Assembly: GCF_001445575.1 (NCBI RefSeq)
Contig: NZ_CP013200.1
Span: forward strand, 1,984,001-2,048,000
Length of the DNA: 64,000 bases
Direction of reading: 5' to 3'
DNA from: Arthrobacter alpinus
GTDB lineage: Bacteria; Actinomycetota; Actinomycetes; Actinomycetales; Micrococcaceae
The notes beneath the pieces are model-generated. The model searched no databases. It was not told the DNA's origin and saw nothing but the letters and a program-made list of their open reading frames with translations. A program made the position numbers and the translations under genes. Of the stretch, positions 45,011 through 53,686 are shown one piece after another (position 1 is the stretch's first letter; each line of letters starts with the position of its first letter).

Positions 45011-46321
45011 TTAGAGCTCCTTGTTAGAAGGATCGGTGGTCACGGGCTCAGCGGAACCAGCGCCGGCGTTACCGCTCTCAACCACGGCGGGCGTGACCGA
45101 CACTGCGGAGGAGGCTCCGGCGTCGTGCCTGGGAATGGCGAGGGGATTGCGGCCCATGATGAACAGCTGGCGCACGCTCCACACGAACAAGACGATCAGC
45201 AGCAGGTTGCGCAACGTCAGCACGGCGGCCATGACGGCGTTGTTGTGGGAGAGGGCGTCGTAAAAGAGCGGGTAGACCAGGAAGGTCAGCACGGCCACGC
45301 AGATCAGCATGGTGGCCGGGACGCGCCAGGCCTTCCACTGATGGGCCAGGCCGACGGCGACCGCGGGGGCCAGCCACACCATGAACTGGGGCGAGCCAAC
45401 CTTGTTGAACACCACAAACGCGGTGACCAGGGCGAGCGAGCCGAACAGCAGCAGGGCGGTGCGGTCGGCGCCACCATTGCGTTTGCCGGTGTGCAGCGCC
45501 CAGAAAACCAGGGCCGCGACAAGGAGGGCTGCGGCAATGAGCAGGGGCTGCATGAGGACGCTCATGACCTCAGAACCCGGCCCGTCCACCTGCATGGAGT
45601 TGATATCCCGATTCATGTACATGCGCGCCCCGCCAATGCCCAGCACGCTCATCCACAGCCACGGCGTGGTGAACGTGGCCTCGAGCTGCATGCCGCGATC
45701 GCCCTGCTCGAGCAGGAAATTCAACAGCAGCGGCAAGGCGTTCATGGCCAGGGCCAGTCCCAGCACGAACGCGGTGACCAGCACGCCGGCCAGCACCACC
45801 TGCACGCGTTGTTTGACGACGGTGAAAAGCGCAAGCACGACGGCGGCCGGCCAGACTTTTGTCCACGTGGCCACGCTGAGGATGAAGGAAGTAAGGAACG
45901 GGCTGGCCACACCGAAGCACAGGGCGATCAAGACCACGGGAGCCGTCAGCCCGTCCACCCGGGCAAAGCCGAGCCAGGCCAGCAAAGTGGTGAAGCCGAT
46001 CCACCACAGAGCCGCTGGGATGGCCTTGCGGTTGCGGCCCCAGCTGGTGAGCTTGCCCACGGCCAGTGCGTTCAACCCGGCAATCATCAGAACCCAGATA
46101 AACAGGAACGGAGCTGGGCCGAAGATGTAGGCCACAGCCATGGGGACCAGCGCCAAAATGGGGTAGACCCAGGGGCTGGGACCTTCTACTCGGGTGCCGT
46201 CAAAGTCCACTGAAGCCCAGATGCGGTAGATGAAGGTGTCGCTAAACGCCTCACCGCGCAGCGACAGCAGGCCTGCTAGAACAAGGAAAATCAGGTGAAC
46301 CGCACCAAAAACGGTCCACAT
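45011..46321 (-). CDS. GT87-family (DUF2029) polytopic glycosyltransferase (B)
   Basis: 436 residues from ATG 46321, paralogue of the next gene (FSDTFIYRIWASV, SPWVYPILALVP, FARVDGLTAPVVL, TWTKVWPAAVVLAL, DRGMQLEATFTTPW, GSPQFMVWLAP). The coding frame clearly continues upstream of ATG 46321: about 30 more codons read DKLFAALTRSRDALLP and WLKTP, aligning with LFERLLERA and WFRTP of paralogue A. No ATG, GTG or TTG is found in that frame before a TGA. The start therefore lies past a small frameshift (an ATG at about 46430 in another frame) or is unusual. First gene of the A/B pair. Confidence 0.87.
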   Translation of the reverse strand: MWTVFGAVHLIFLVLAGLLSLRGEAFSDTFIYRIWASVDFDGTRVEGPSPWVYPILALVPMAVAYIFGPAPFLFIWVLMIAGLNALAVGKLTSWGRNRKAIPAALWWIGFTTLLAWLGFARVDGLTAPVVLIALCFGVASPFLTSFILSVATWTKVWPAAVVLALFTVVKQRVQVVLAGVLVTAFVLGLALAMNALPLLLNFLLEQGDRGMQLEATFTTPWLWMSVLGIGGARMYMNRDINSMQVDGPGSEVMSVLMQPLLIAAALLVAALVFWALHTGKRNGGADRTALLLFGSLALVTAFVVFNKVGSPQFMVWLAPAVAVGLAHQWKAWRVPATMLICVAVLTFLVYPLFYDALSHNNAVMAAVLTLRNLLLIVLFVWSVRQLFIMGRNPLAIPRHDAGASSAVSVTPAVVESGNAGAGSAEPVTTDPSNKEL

Positions 46322-46665
46322 GCCGCGTGGCGTTTTCAGCCAGTTCTGGGTCCGTGCGGGAAGCAGCGCATCCCGGGAGCGGGTGAGGGCGGCAAAGAGT
46401 TTGTCCGTGGAGATGGTCCGGTCCTTCTCATGAGTGGGGCGGTCTGGGCTTGGACCGTAAGCGGTGCCAAGGTGGTGTAGACGCGCTCAGTAGCGTGGCG
46501 TCTTTCCAACGACCTACCCTGCTGGAGTGGGTAGAATGCCAAGAACGGAAGTCCGCGGCTGTTTTCATATTAGCGCAGCGGCCCTTTGCTACCCGGTCAA
46601 GAGCCGCGCAAGCGCAGACCAGTCATTCCCACCTCAACGGGTGGAACACATTCAGGAGTTAGTTC
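46322..46665. promoter_or_regulatory. Divergent region between GT87 B and MptB-like 2
   Basis: 344 bp. The first ~90 bp are probably the N-terminal codons of GT87 B. CAGGAG at 46653-46658 is the ribosome site of the MptB-like gene. No clear promoter or repeat was found in the remaining part. Confidence 0.5.
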
Positions 46666-48273
46666 TTGACCAGCACTCGCAGTGCCCAGCCGGAGGTGAA
46701 CGCCAAGGTGTTAAGCAAGTTGTGGCTCCGTCCAGTGACTGCTAATTCCGCCGTCTGGCAGGGTTTTGCAGGCTCCGTGATGCTTCTTCTGGGCTCCTTG
46801 GGCGTGGGCTGGCTGGCCAGCAGTTCGGTGCTGATCCGGAATCCGCTGTTCATTCTGGCCCGGACCACTCCAGTGGCAGTTATCACCACCACGGTGTTGT
46901 TGTGCCTGGGTGCGGCCTTGATGTTGCGTGCCTGGTTGCGCTTGCGCCAACATCTGGCCGGCTGGGATGAGAAGAGCGCACCCGTCCTGAAAAAGGCCTT
47001 GATTCTCTGGGTTGCCCCCATGATGCTGGCCTTGCCGTTGTTTAGCCGCGATTCCTACGCCTACATTGGCCAGGGACGGCTCATGCAACAGGGATTGAAT
47101 CCCTATACTGATGGCATTTCAGCTCTGAACAACTACTTTTTACTGGGCCCGGACACCTTATGGACCGAGGCGCCCACGCCGTACGGCCCGCTCTGGCTCT
47201 GGCTGGAGCAATTTGCCGTCCTGATACCGGCGAACAGTCCCGAAATTGCGTTGATTCCCTTCCGGATCGCCTGCTTGGTGGGCGTGATCCTGCTGGCCAT
47301 CTATGTTCCTAAACTGGCCGCCCGCCACGGCTTCAACCCACAACGCGCCCTCTGGCTGGTAGTCCTGAACCCCGTGGTGCTGATCAATTTCATTGGCAGC
47401 GTGCACAACGATTCACTCATGCTCGGACTGGTGGTGGCCGGCCTCTACTTCGCCTCCGCTAAGCGCCCGCTGCTAGGGATCGTGTTGGTCACAGCCTCCA
47501 TCGCCATCAAACCGATCACCTTGATTGCCCTGCCGTTCGTTGGCCTGCTTTGGGCAGGTTCGCGGGCAGGATGGGTGCGCAAATTCAGCTTCTGGGCAGC
47601 CACACTGGGCATCTCCGCGGCCATCATGGCGGCTATGGGCGCCATCAATGGGCTCGGCTTCGGGTGGCTGGCAGCATTGCAAACACCCGGCACCGTCTGG
47701 ATTTGGTACGCCCCCGTTGGCCTGCTCTCCAATACGGTGGGCTTCGTCATCTCCCTCTTCGGCGGGCCCGGTGGTACCGTCACCGACATCATCAAAACCA
47801 TTGGCCAGCTGGCCTCGATCCTGATCGTCATGGCCTTGGCGTTCCTGCCGGTCAAGACCCCTGCCGTCCCCTTCTCTGAAGAGTCCGACGGCGGCACTCC
47901 CGTCCTCGACGAAGCGCAACTTTACAGCCAGGCCGTCATGCGGCGCATGGCGTGGGCGTTTGCTGCCGTGGTGCTGATGGCCTCCATGATCCAGCCCTGG
48001 TACATGCTGTGGCTGTTGGCTTTCTTTGCCATGACGGGGATCAAGGAAGGCTGGCAGATGCGCACAGTGCTGTATCTGAGCGCCTTCTTCACCTTGATCG
48101 CATTGACTGACCAGTTGAGCGTCTTCCCATGGATTCCCGTGGTGTTGGTGCGGACCGTGGCCATTGTGGTGGGCTTGGCGAGCGTTTTGTTCGTCATGTT
48201 TGGGGATAAGAAAACACGCGGCCTGTTTGTGCCGAAATGGGAAATCGCTGCCGCTCGGGACGGCGCCAGTTGA
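46666..48273 (+). CDS. MptB-like polyprenol-phosphomannose-dependent mannosyltransferase (2)
   Basis: 535 residues from TTG 46666 with CAGGAG eight nt before it. Paralogue of the gene at 40832: SRDSYAYIGQGRLMQQGLNPY, TPYGPLWLWLEQF, VHNDSLMLGLVVAGLY, IKPITLIALPFVGLLWAG, IQPWYMLWLLAFFAMTG. An extra hydrophilic loop of about 40 residues (about 400-430, KTPAVPFSEESDGG) is missing from paralogue 1. Predicted role as for paralogue 1. Divergent from the GT87 pair. Confidence 0.88.
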   Translation: MTSTRSAQPEVNAKVLSKLWLRPVTANSAVWQGFAGSVMLLLGSLGVGWLASSSVLIRNPLFILARTTPVAVITTTVLLCLGAALMLRAWLRLRQHLAGWDEKSAPVLKKALILWVAPMMLALPLFSRDSYAYIGQGRLMQQGLNPYTDGISALNNYFLLGPDTLWTEAPTPYGPLWLWLEQFAVLIPANSPEIALIPFRIACLVGVILLAIYVPKLAARHGFNPQRALWLVVLNPVVLINFIGSVHNDSLMLGLVVAGLYFASAKRPLLGIVLVTASIAIKPITLIALPFVGLLWAGSRAGWVRKFSFWAATLGISAAIMAAMGAINGLGFGWLAALQTPGTVWIWYAPVGLLSNTVGFVISLFGGPGGTVTDIIKTIGQLASILIVMALAFLPVKTPAVPFSEESDGGTPVLDEAQLYSQAVMRRMAWAFAAVVLMASMIQPWYMLWLLAFFAMTGIKEGWQMRTVLYLSAFFTLIALTDQLSVFPWIPVVLVRTVAIVVGLASVLFVMFGDKKTRGLFVPKWEIAAARDGAS

Positions 48274-48286
48274 ACCGCCAGCTCAA

Positions 48287-48997
48287 CTAGAAGTGCTTGA
48301 GGGCCTCGCGGCGTGAGAGCGGGCTGAGTTGGCTTTCGTGGGCGGCAACGTAGTGGCGCACCCAGTCAGGATCCGTTCTGGCATGCTGACGCAGGGCCCA
48401 GCCAATGGCTTTACGGATGAAGAATTCTCGGTCCCCCAAGTTGGGGCCAATCACGTCGCTGAGCAGTTGGGTGTCTGTGGCTGACTTTGCTGCCAGCTGG
48501 GCAATGATGGCCGCCCGGCGGAACCAAAAATTGGCGTGCCTGCTCCAGTCACGCAGCAGCGGTTCCATCGTTGAGCGGTCCTGTTGCAGTAGTTCGCACA
48601 GCCGTGGCGCCACGGAATCCACATAATCCCACCATTGTCCTGTCTGAATCACGACGGCGTAAAACGGCAGGAGCGCTGGCTCGCCACGGCCTAGCTTGGA
48701 ATCGGTGAGCATGATGGCGGCATAGCGTTCCTCACGGTAGCTGGCTCCAGCCCAAAGTTGGGTGACGGTGGCATGAAGCTCGCCAACGCTGGTGAACGGG
48801 TGTTCCTTGGTGAGCGCCCGCACCGTTTTGCGAACTGCAGGGGAGGGCACGCCCAGGTACGGCATGGCTGATTTCATATAGAGGGCCATGCCTGCAGCCT
48901 TGTCAGGGATGGATACCGCGGCCAAACCCGGGCCCAGAGCCTGCAGGAAAGCTGTGTTGGGGAGTCCATGTTCTGGGGATAAAACTACTGCGCTCAT
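48287..48997 (-). CDS. DNA alkylation repair protein, AlkD-like
   Basis: 236 residues of HEAT-like helices. MALYMKSAMPYLGVPSPAVRK, REERYAAIMLT, TGQWWDYVDSVAP (Trp/Asp of the lesion pocket), HANFWFRRAAIIAQL and DREFFIRKAIGWALRQHA follow the AlkD pattern. AlkD is a DNA glycosylase for positively charged alkylated bases. Convergent with the MptB-like gene, 13 bp apart. Confidence 0.9.
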   Translation of the reverse strand: MSAVVLSPEHGLPNTAFLQALGPGLAAVSIPDKAAGMALYMKSAMPYLGVPSPAVRKTVRALTKEHPFTSVGELHATVTQLWAGASYREERYAAIMLTDSKLGRGEPALLPFYAVVIQTGQWWDYVDSVAPRLCELLQQDRSTMEPLLRDWSRHANFWFRRAAIIAQLAAKSATDTQLLSDVIGPNLGDREFFIRKAIGWALRQHARTDPDWVRHYVAAHESQLSPLSRREALKHF

Positions 48998-49028
48998 TCC
49001 TCCAGCGTAGCTGTGGTGGGGCTACCAT

Positions 49029-50000
49029 GTGGTTGTGATGCAGGATCGCGCAACGACGCCCGAAGGAATGCCAGAAGGAATGCTTGTTGCCGCGCTGCGC
49101 CATGCCGGTTGTGTCTTTGCTGAGGAGGAAGCTGCCATCCTGCTTGAGGCGGCAGCGTCTACCGCTGAGCTGGCGGACATGCTGGCACGTCGAGTCCAGG
49201 GCCAGCCACTTGAACACATTGTAGGGTGGGCCCAATTCTGCGGATTGCGTATGCGTGTAGTGCCAGGGGTCTTTGTCCCACGACGACGTAGCGAGTTTCT
49301 GGTGGAGCGAGCGCTCGCCGTACTGTCCGCCGACGACCTCCTCGTTGCCGGACGTCCTGTGAGCCACGTTCCTCAGCAGTCAACCCTGGCCAGCACCCCA
49401 ACGCAGAGGATTGGCTCCCACCGGCCTGTTGTCCTTGACCTGTGTTGTGGCAGTGGAGCCGTCGGTGCGGCTCTGGCTCACGCAGTGGAGCAACAAGAGA
49501 GTGCCGGGAGTGCCGGGAGTGCTGAGAGTGCTGCGCGGGCCGGCTGCGAGCTGCATGCGTGCGACATTGACTCAGCAGCCGTAGCCTGTGCCGCAGCCAA
49601 TATTGCCGTGGTCCACGGGAAGGCCTATTGCGGGGACCTGTTCGCAGCCCTCCCGGAATCACTGTGTGGCAGGATCGATCTGATCGTGGCCAATGCGCCC
49701 TATGTTCCCTCGGGGGCCATCGCGTTCCTGCCCGCCGAGGCTCGCATCTACGAACCTCACGCTGCCCTCAACGGCGGCGCCGACGGTTTAGAGGTGCACC
49801 GGAGGATTGCTGCCGAGGCGCCGCGCTGGCTTCGCACGGGCGGAACTTTATTACTGGAAAGCAGCGCGCGGCAGGCGCGGGAAAGCCAGCGCATCCTGTC
49901 CGCCCATGGCTTCGAAGTGTCCTGGCGTCGTCGGGAAGAATCTGACGCGACGGTGGTCACAGGACACCTGGTGAATGCCTTTTTGCCGGGTGAGCGGTGA
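49029..50000 (+). CDS. PrmC-like putative protein N5-glutamine methyltransferase
   Basis: 323 residues from GTG 49029 (or ATG 49038). RVQGQPLEHIVGWAQFCGLRM, VFVPRRRSEFLVE and the SAM motif VLDLCCGSGAVGAAL are typical of the PrmC/HemK group. The catalytic motif is NAPYVP where true PrmC has NPPY, which marks this as the second, less studied paralogue group. A Ser/Ala/Gly-rich insertion at about 155-172 comes from an internal GAGTGCCGG-type triplet repeat (about 49498-49535). Substrate is not proven. Confidence 0.85.
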   Translation: MVVMQDRATTPEGMPEGMLVAALRHAGCVFAEEEAAILLEAAASTAELADMLARRVQGQPLEHIVGWAQFCGLRMRVVPGVFVPRRRSEFLVERALAVLSADDLLVAGRPVSHVPQQSTLASTPTQRIGSHRPVVLDLCCGSGAVGAALAHAVEQQESAGSAGSAESAARAGCELHACDIDSAAVACAAANIAVVHGKAYCGDLFAALPESLCGRIDLIVANAPYVPSGAIAFLPAEARIYEPHAALNGGADGLEVHRRIAAEAPRWLRTGGTLLLESSARQARESQRILSAHGFEVSWRRREESDATVVTGHLVNAFLPGER

Positions 50001-50081
50001 GTCTTCCGCATTGCCTGCCGATACGGGAAGATGGGAATACCCCGGCATACCGGACGGGCCCTGATCAGCAAGGGGGACGCC

Positions 50082-50582
50082 ATGAAAGCACTCTTCGGAC
50101 GAGGCTCGGTAGTGGTAGGTCTGGTGCCGGGACAAGATCCCGCAGTCTTGGAATCCGCGGTGGCTTTGGCCGCAGCCACAGGAGCAGCACTTGTGGGGGC
50201 CTATGTTGATCCAGGCAGCTACCTCATTGAATGGGACCCCAGCGGCAGTGTTCTGGGTCAATCCATGGAACGGGCTCTCGATCCGGAGGATGACGCGGCC
50301 CTCGACGTCCGGGAGCTGGGGCCGATGCTCGAGAGCGTTTTGGCGGAAACCCGGCTTCAGGGGAGCTTTCGGATCCTGGGCGGGGATCCGGCCATGGCGC
50401 TGGGCCGGTTGGCGGAGGCCGTGAATGCGGCCGTCATTGTTGTGGGTGCCCGCCGCCCCGGCCTCTTGGCGGGGGTCAACGAGGCCTTGACCGGTTCGGT
50501 GGTGCGCAAGCTGCTGGCAACCCAGCGGGTCCCCGTGCTGGCCATTCCCCGCGCTGATGCGCACCGGCCGTTGCACGGCTGA
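50082..50582 (+). CDS. Universal stress protein (UspA family)
   Basis: 166 residues from ATG 50082 with AGGGGG upstream. The N-terminal strand VVVGLVPGQDPAVLESAVALA and the C-terminal ATP-binding loop VVGARRPGLLAG...LTGSVVRKLLATQRVPVLAI are present. Usp proteins bind ATP or dimerise under stress. It follows the PrmC-like gene, possibly in one transcript. Confidence 0.88.
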   Translation: MKALFGRGSVVVGLVPGQDPAVLESAVALAAATGAALVGAYVDPGSYLIEWDPSGSVLGQSMERALDPEDDAALDVRELGPMLESVLAETRLQGSFRILGGDPAMALGRLAEAVNAAVIVVGARRPGLLAGVNEALTGSVVRKLLATQRVPVLAIPRADAHRPLHG

Positions 50583-50700
50583 TCATCGCGGAGCACAGTG
50601 CCACCTGTACGGGCCACACCTTCACCGGCCACTTTGGCGGTGCCGCGGGCGGCCACAGAAGCCCTGACCCCAGGCCGAAATTTCCGGGGCGTTCCCTCGC

Positions 50701-51336
50701 CTAGCTCAAGGCACCGAGCAGGGCCGCATGAACCCAGTCCCGGTAGCGCACCACGTCCCAGTTGGCGGTGTGCACCAGCGAGGCGTAGGTATCGGGGTGG
50801 CCCAGGGCAAAGATCACCGCGGCGCCGTCATCGTCGGACATGCCATTGGACAGTCCGCCGCGCTGGCGAATCGCTGCGGCCGCCTGGCGGTAGTTGTGGA
50901 GCCGCTGCATGGCCCGCGCGTCCCGCAGCGCGGCCACGGCAGGATCGACGGCGGCTCCCTGACTGATGGCAGTGAAAATTGCGTGGCTGCGGGGCAGACC
51001 TTCGGTAAACCAGTCAGCCAGGACACCGATGGCACCGGCCACATCCGTGGTCCGGGACATGCGTTCTTTCATGAATTCCGGCACGGACGCCGGGGCGTTG
51101 GGCCCGGCCACGGCGGCGTCCAGGACGGCCGAGAGCAGCGCCGGCTTGCCGCCCACGGAATTGTAAATGGTCTGGATGGCCACGCCTGCACGAACGGCGA
51201 CGGCATCAATGGACGTTGGCACGTAGCCCTGGGCCAAGAACAGTTCTCTCGCGGCGGCCACAATCACCGTGCGGGTTTCTTCCGCCTGGACCTGCCGCCG
51301 GCTCCGGGACGCGGGCGGATTGACTGCGTTACTCAT
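50701..51336 (-). CDS. TetR/AcrR-family transcriptional regulator
   Basis: 211 residues. HTH at about 25-65: TRTVIVAAARELFLAQGYVPTS, then VAVRAGVAIQTIYNSVGGK. The ligand domain is unassigned. Divergent from a flavoprotein gene whose expression it may control; the 78-bp gap contains AGAATA/TATTCT inverted halves (51341-51375). Confidence 0.92.
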   Translation of the reverse strand: MSNAVNPPASRSRRQVQAEETRTVIVAAARELFLAQGYVPTSIDAVAVRAGVAIQTIYNSVGGKPALLSAVLDAAVAGPNAPASVPEFMKERMSRTTDVAGAIGVLADWFTEGLPRSHAIFTAISQGAAVDPAVAALRDARAMQRLHNYRQAAAAIRQRGGLSNGMSDDDGAAVIFALGHPDTYASLVHTANWDVVRYRDWVHAALLGALS

Positions 51337-51414
51337 AAAAAAAGAATATCATTCCAGTCACTGTAAGCGTATTCTAGTGAAATAGTTTCATTGCAGTTTC
51401 CCAGAGGAGTCGCC

Positions 51415-52533
51415 ATGGACGGAACCAAGCGCAGCAGCACCATTGTCATTGGGGCAGGACAGGCCGGGTTGGCTGTGGGAAGGGCGTTGCGCGAACGTGG
51501 CATGGACGCCGAGATTCTGGAAGCTGCAGCTTCCCCCGGAGAAAGCTGGCGGCGGCGCTGGGACTCGCTGCGCTTGTTCACGCCGGCACAGTACTGCTCG
51601 CTGCCGGGGATGGCATTCCCCGCGGACCAGGGCGCGCTGCCCACCAAGGACCAGGTGGCCGACTATCTCGCAGCGTATGCGGCCGGACTGCCGGTCACGG
51701 CGGGGGTCACCGTTGCTGCCGTGCACCCGGACGTCACCGCCTTCACGCTGGACACCTCGGCTGGGGAGTTCACTGCTCGCCACGTTGTCATCGCCACGGG
51801 CGCAACGAAAATTCCCTTTGTCCCCGACGTGGCGGGCCAGCTTTCCCCCGCCATCCACCAGCTGCACAGCAGCGATTACAGGAATCCTGGCCAGCTTCCC
51901 AGCGGGAGCGTCCTAGTGGTGGGGGCAGGAACGTCCGGCGTGGAAATTGCCCTTGAACTGGCCCGGGAACGCCAGGTCTGGCTGGCCGGCAGGGCGCCGT
52001 TCCACATTCCCGATCCCGTCCTGAAGCATGCTGGCGGGGCCTATTGGCACTTCATTAACAAGGTGCTGACCCGCAGGACGCCGCTGGGGCGCAAGATTGC
52101 CCGGGACTTTACGGCTCAGGGCGGTCCGCTCATCTCGGTGTCCCTGGCCGATGCCGAACAGGCCGGTGTCAAGCGCCTGCCGCGTCTTGAAGACGTGGAC
52201 GACGCCGGCCGGCCGGCTTTTGCGGACCGGCCAGCCTTGGATGTGTCCACAGTCGTGTGGGCCACCGGCTACCGGCCCGATTACGGCTGGATTGCCGTCC
52301 CGCCGATGGGCGGCCTGCCGGGCAGGGGCATTCCCGTGGACGCCAGGGGCTGGCCCGTCACCGTGCGCGGGGAGGTTCCGGAAGTTCCCGGCCTGTTCTT
52401 TGTGGGACTGCCGTTCCAGTTCGGGTTGACGTCCACGTTGTTGGGCGGTGTTGGGCGGGACGCCGCTCATGTTGCCGCGCGCATCGCTCTGCGGGACGGT
52501 CAGCGCTGCGCAGCCACCACGGCGGCCAGCTGA
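51415..52533 (+). CDS. FAD/NAD(P)-dependent flavoprotein monooxygenase-like oxidoreductase
   Basis: 372 residues from ATG 51415 with GAGGAG upstream. FAD motif VIGAGQAGLAVGRAL, the FTPAQYCSLPGM block, NADPH motif VVGAGTSGVEIALEL and ATGYRPDYGW near the C-terminus. The family (CzcO/FMO-like) oxidises small nucleophiles or acts in transport. Divergent from TetR. Its last 34 bp overlap the convergent SRPBCC gene. Confidence 0.88.
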   Translation: MDGTKRSSTIVIGAGQAGLAVGRALRERGMDAEILEAAASPGESWRRRWDSLRLFTPAQYCSLPGMAFPADQGALPTKDQVADYLAAYAAGLPVTAGVTVAAVHPDVTAFTLDTSAGEFTARHVVIATGATKIPFVPDVAGQLSPAIHQLHSSDYRNPGQLPSGSVLVVGAGTSGVEIALELARERQVWLAGRAPFHIPDPVLKHAGGAYWHFINKVLTRRTPLGRKIARDFTAQGGPLISVSLADAEQAGVKRLPRLEDVDDAGRPAFADRPALDVSTVVWATGYRPDYGWIAVPPMGGLPGRGIPVDARGWPVTVRGEVPEVPGLFFVGLPFQFGLTSTLLGGVGRDAAHVAARIALRDGQRCAATTAAS

Positions 52534-52964
52534 GCCAGACCCTTTTCAAAGTCACCGCCCACCAGCTTGTCCATGTTTATGAACAAGGCAAAAACCCGGC
52601 CAATTCCTTTGTTTTCCCCGGTCATGGTCCAGGTGACGGTGGTCCCGTGGCCGTCCGGGGCAAACGTGAACGTTGTGGGGTTGACCGCCTTCATGGGCTT
52701 GGTAAATTCCAGCCGAAGTGCAATCCGCGAGGGCTCCGCCGCTTCAACAATTTCCATGGTGCCGGCGCCTGCCTTGCCGTTGCCCTTCCAAGCGTATTTG
52801 GCTCCCACACCCTCCACCGGGCCGGAATACGAGCGTTGCATGGACGGGTCGATTCCTTCCCATGGTGACCAATTCAGCCACCCTCTGAATCCGATGACGT
52901 GTGGGTAGATGTCTTCTGCCGGGGCGGGGATGAAGGCGCTGCGGGAAACACTAAAAGTGGACAT
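52500..52964 (-). CDS. SRPBCC family protein (polyketide cyclase/dehydrase type)
   Basis: 154 residues. FSVSRSAFIPAPAEDIYPHVIGF, NWSPWEGIDPSM, the YAWKGNGKAGAGTMEIVE strands and a C-terminal helix form the START-like fold of this family. It binds hydrophobic ligands; the ligand is unknown. It follows the deleted glycosyltransferase by 9 bp and overlaps the flavoprotein gene tail-to-tail by 34 bp. Confidence 0.9.
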   Translation of the reverse strand: MSTFSVSRSAFIPAPAEDIYPHVIGFRGWLNWSPWEGIDPSMQRSYSGPVEGVGAKYAWKGNGKAGAGTMEIVEAAEPSRIALRLEFTKPMKAVNPTTFTFAPDGHGTTVTWTMTGENKGIGRVFALFINMDKLVGGDFEKGLAQLAAVVAAQR

Positions 52965-52973
52965 GGGGACAGC

Positions 52974-53442
52974 CTATGCCTGTGCACCCACCAAGTCTTC
53001 AAGGAGCCGCACAATTTCTTCCGGCGCCGACAAGGAATTGAGCTGGCTGGCAAGCTCGGCTGCCCGGGCGGCAAACCGCGGATCGGCCGCGATCGCGGCC
53101 ATGGCGCGGGAAAGAGGTCCCACGGCCGGGCCCCCCACGCCGCCATGAGGTCCCGGTGCTGCCCGGCTCCCGTGCGGATGAAGAGGTGTTCAAGGTTGGC
53201 CATGAGCTGCCGCGGGGCCTTGCGTCCGGCCAGGGCAGGAAAGGTGGCGGCAAGGTTGACTTCGTCAAAGTCGGGGGCGTGCTCCCACCCCAGCCAGGTG
53301 GCCCCTGCGGCGTGCACCCCGTCCCGGTACGCCTGGCCCGTGTAGACCCGGACCTCGTGGCCGACCTGCACAAGGGCGGCCACCACTGGCAGCACCGAGG
53401 CGGGTGCCCGGAAAAGGGCATCACGGCGACCATGACGCGCAT
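52974..53442 (-). pseudogene. Remnant of an MGT-type glycosyltransferase with internal deletion
   Basis: The N-terminal part begins at ATG 53442 (MRVMVAVMPFSGH). After one missing base in a C-run (plus strand 53402-53404) it continues as VLPVVAALVQVGHEVRVYTG up to about GARPWDLF near 53115. A third frame then gives the C-terminus of the family: GGPAVGPLSRAMAAIAADPRFA, then ELASQLNSLSAPEEIVRLLE, ending at TAG 52974-52976. About 230 central residues, including the donor-binding region, are missing. Unlike the homopolymer breaks elsewhere, this is a real deletion. It lies just upstream of the SRPBCC gene. Confidence 0.8.
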
Positions 53443-53578
53443 GGGCCTGGCTCTGGACTAGCGACCGGCTGACTGCTGAAGGCCCGGGCCTTCTACTCGT
53501 CGGGCGCCTCGGCCGCTGCCTGCGAGTGCATCCGGATCTCCGGCAGGTCCAGCCCGTCCCTGTGTTCGGCTGCCGTTT

Positions 53579-53686
53579 CGCTGTGTTCGCGGGGGTTGCC
53601 CGCGAGTCCTGAGCCCGAGGCTCCTTATGTTCCGTGTTCGCTGTGTTCGCGGGGGTTGCCCCCGAGTCCTGAGCCCGAGGCTCCTG
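53579..53686. repeat. 54-bp direct duplication
   Basis: GTTCGCTGTGTTCGCGGGGG...CTGAGCCCGAGGCTCC occurs at about 53579 and 53633. On the minus strand both copies read ASGSGL(A/G)GNPREHSE. No family was recognised. The rest of 53443-53825 shows no other gene. Confidence 0.85.

Noticed and set aside
44927-46213. 428-residue open frame on the plus strand opposite the GT87 gene
   Set aside because: Low-complexity His/Gly/Gln-rich product without family features; it is a shadow of the minus-strand transmembrane gene, whose frame has clear GT87 motifs.
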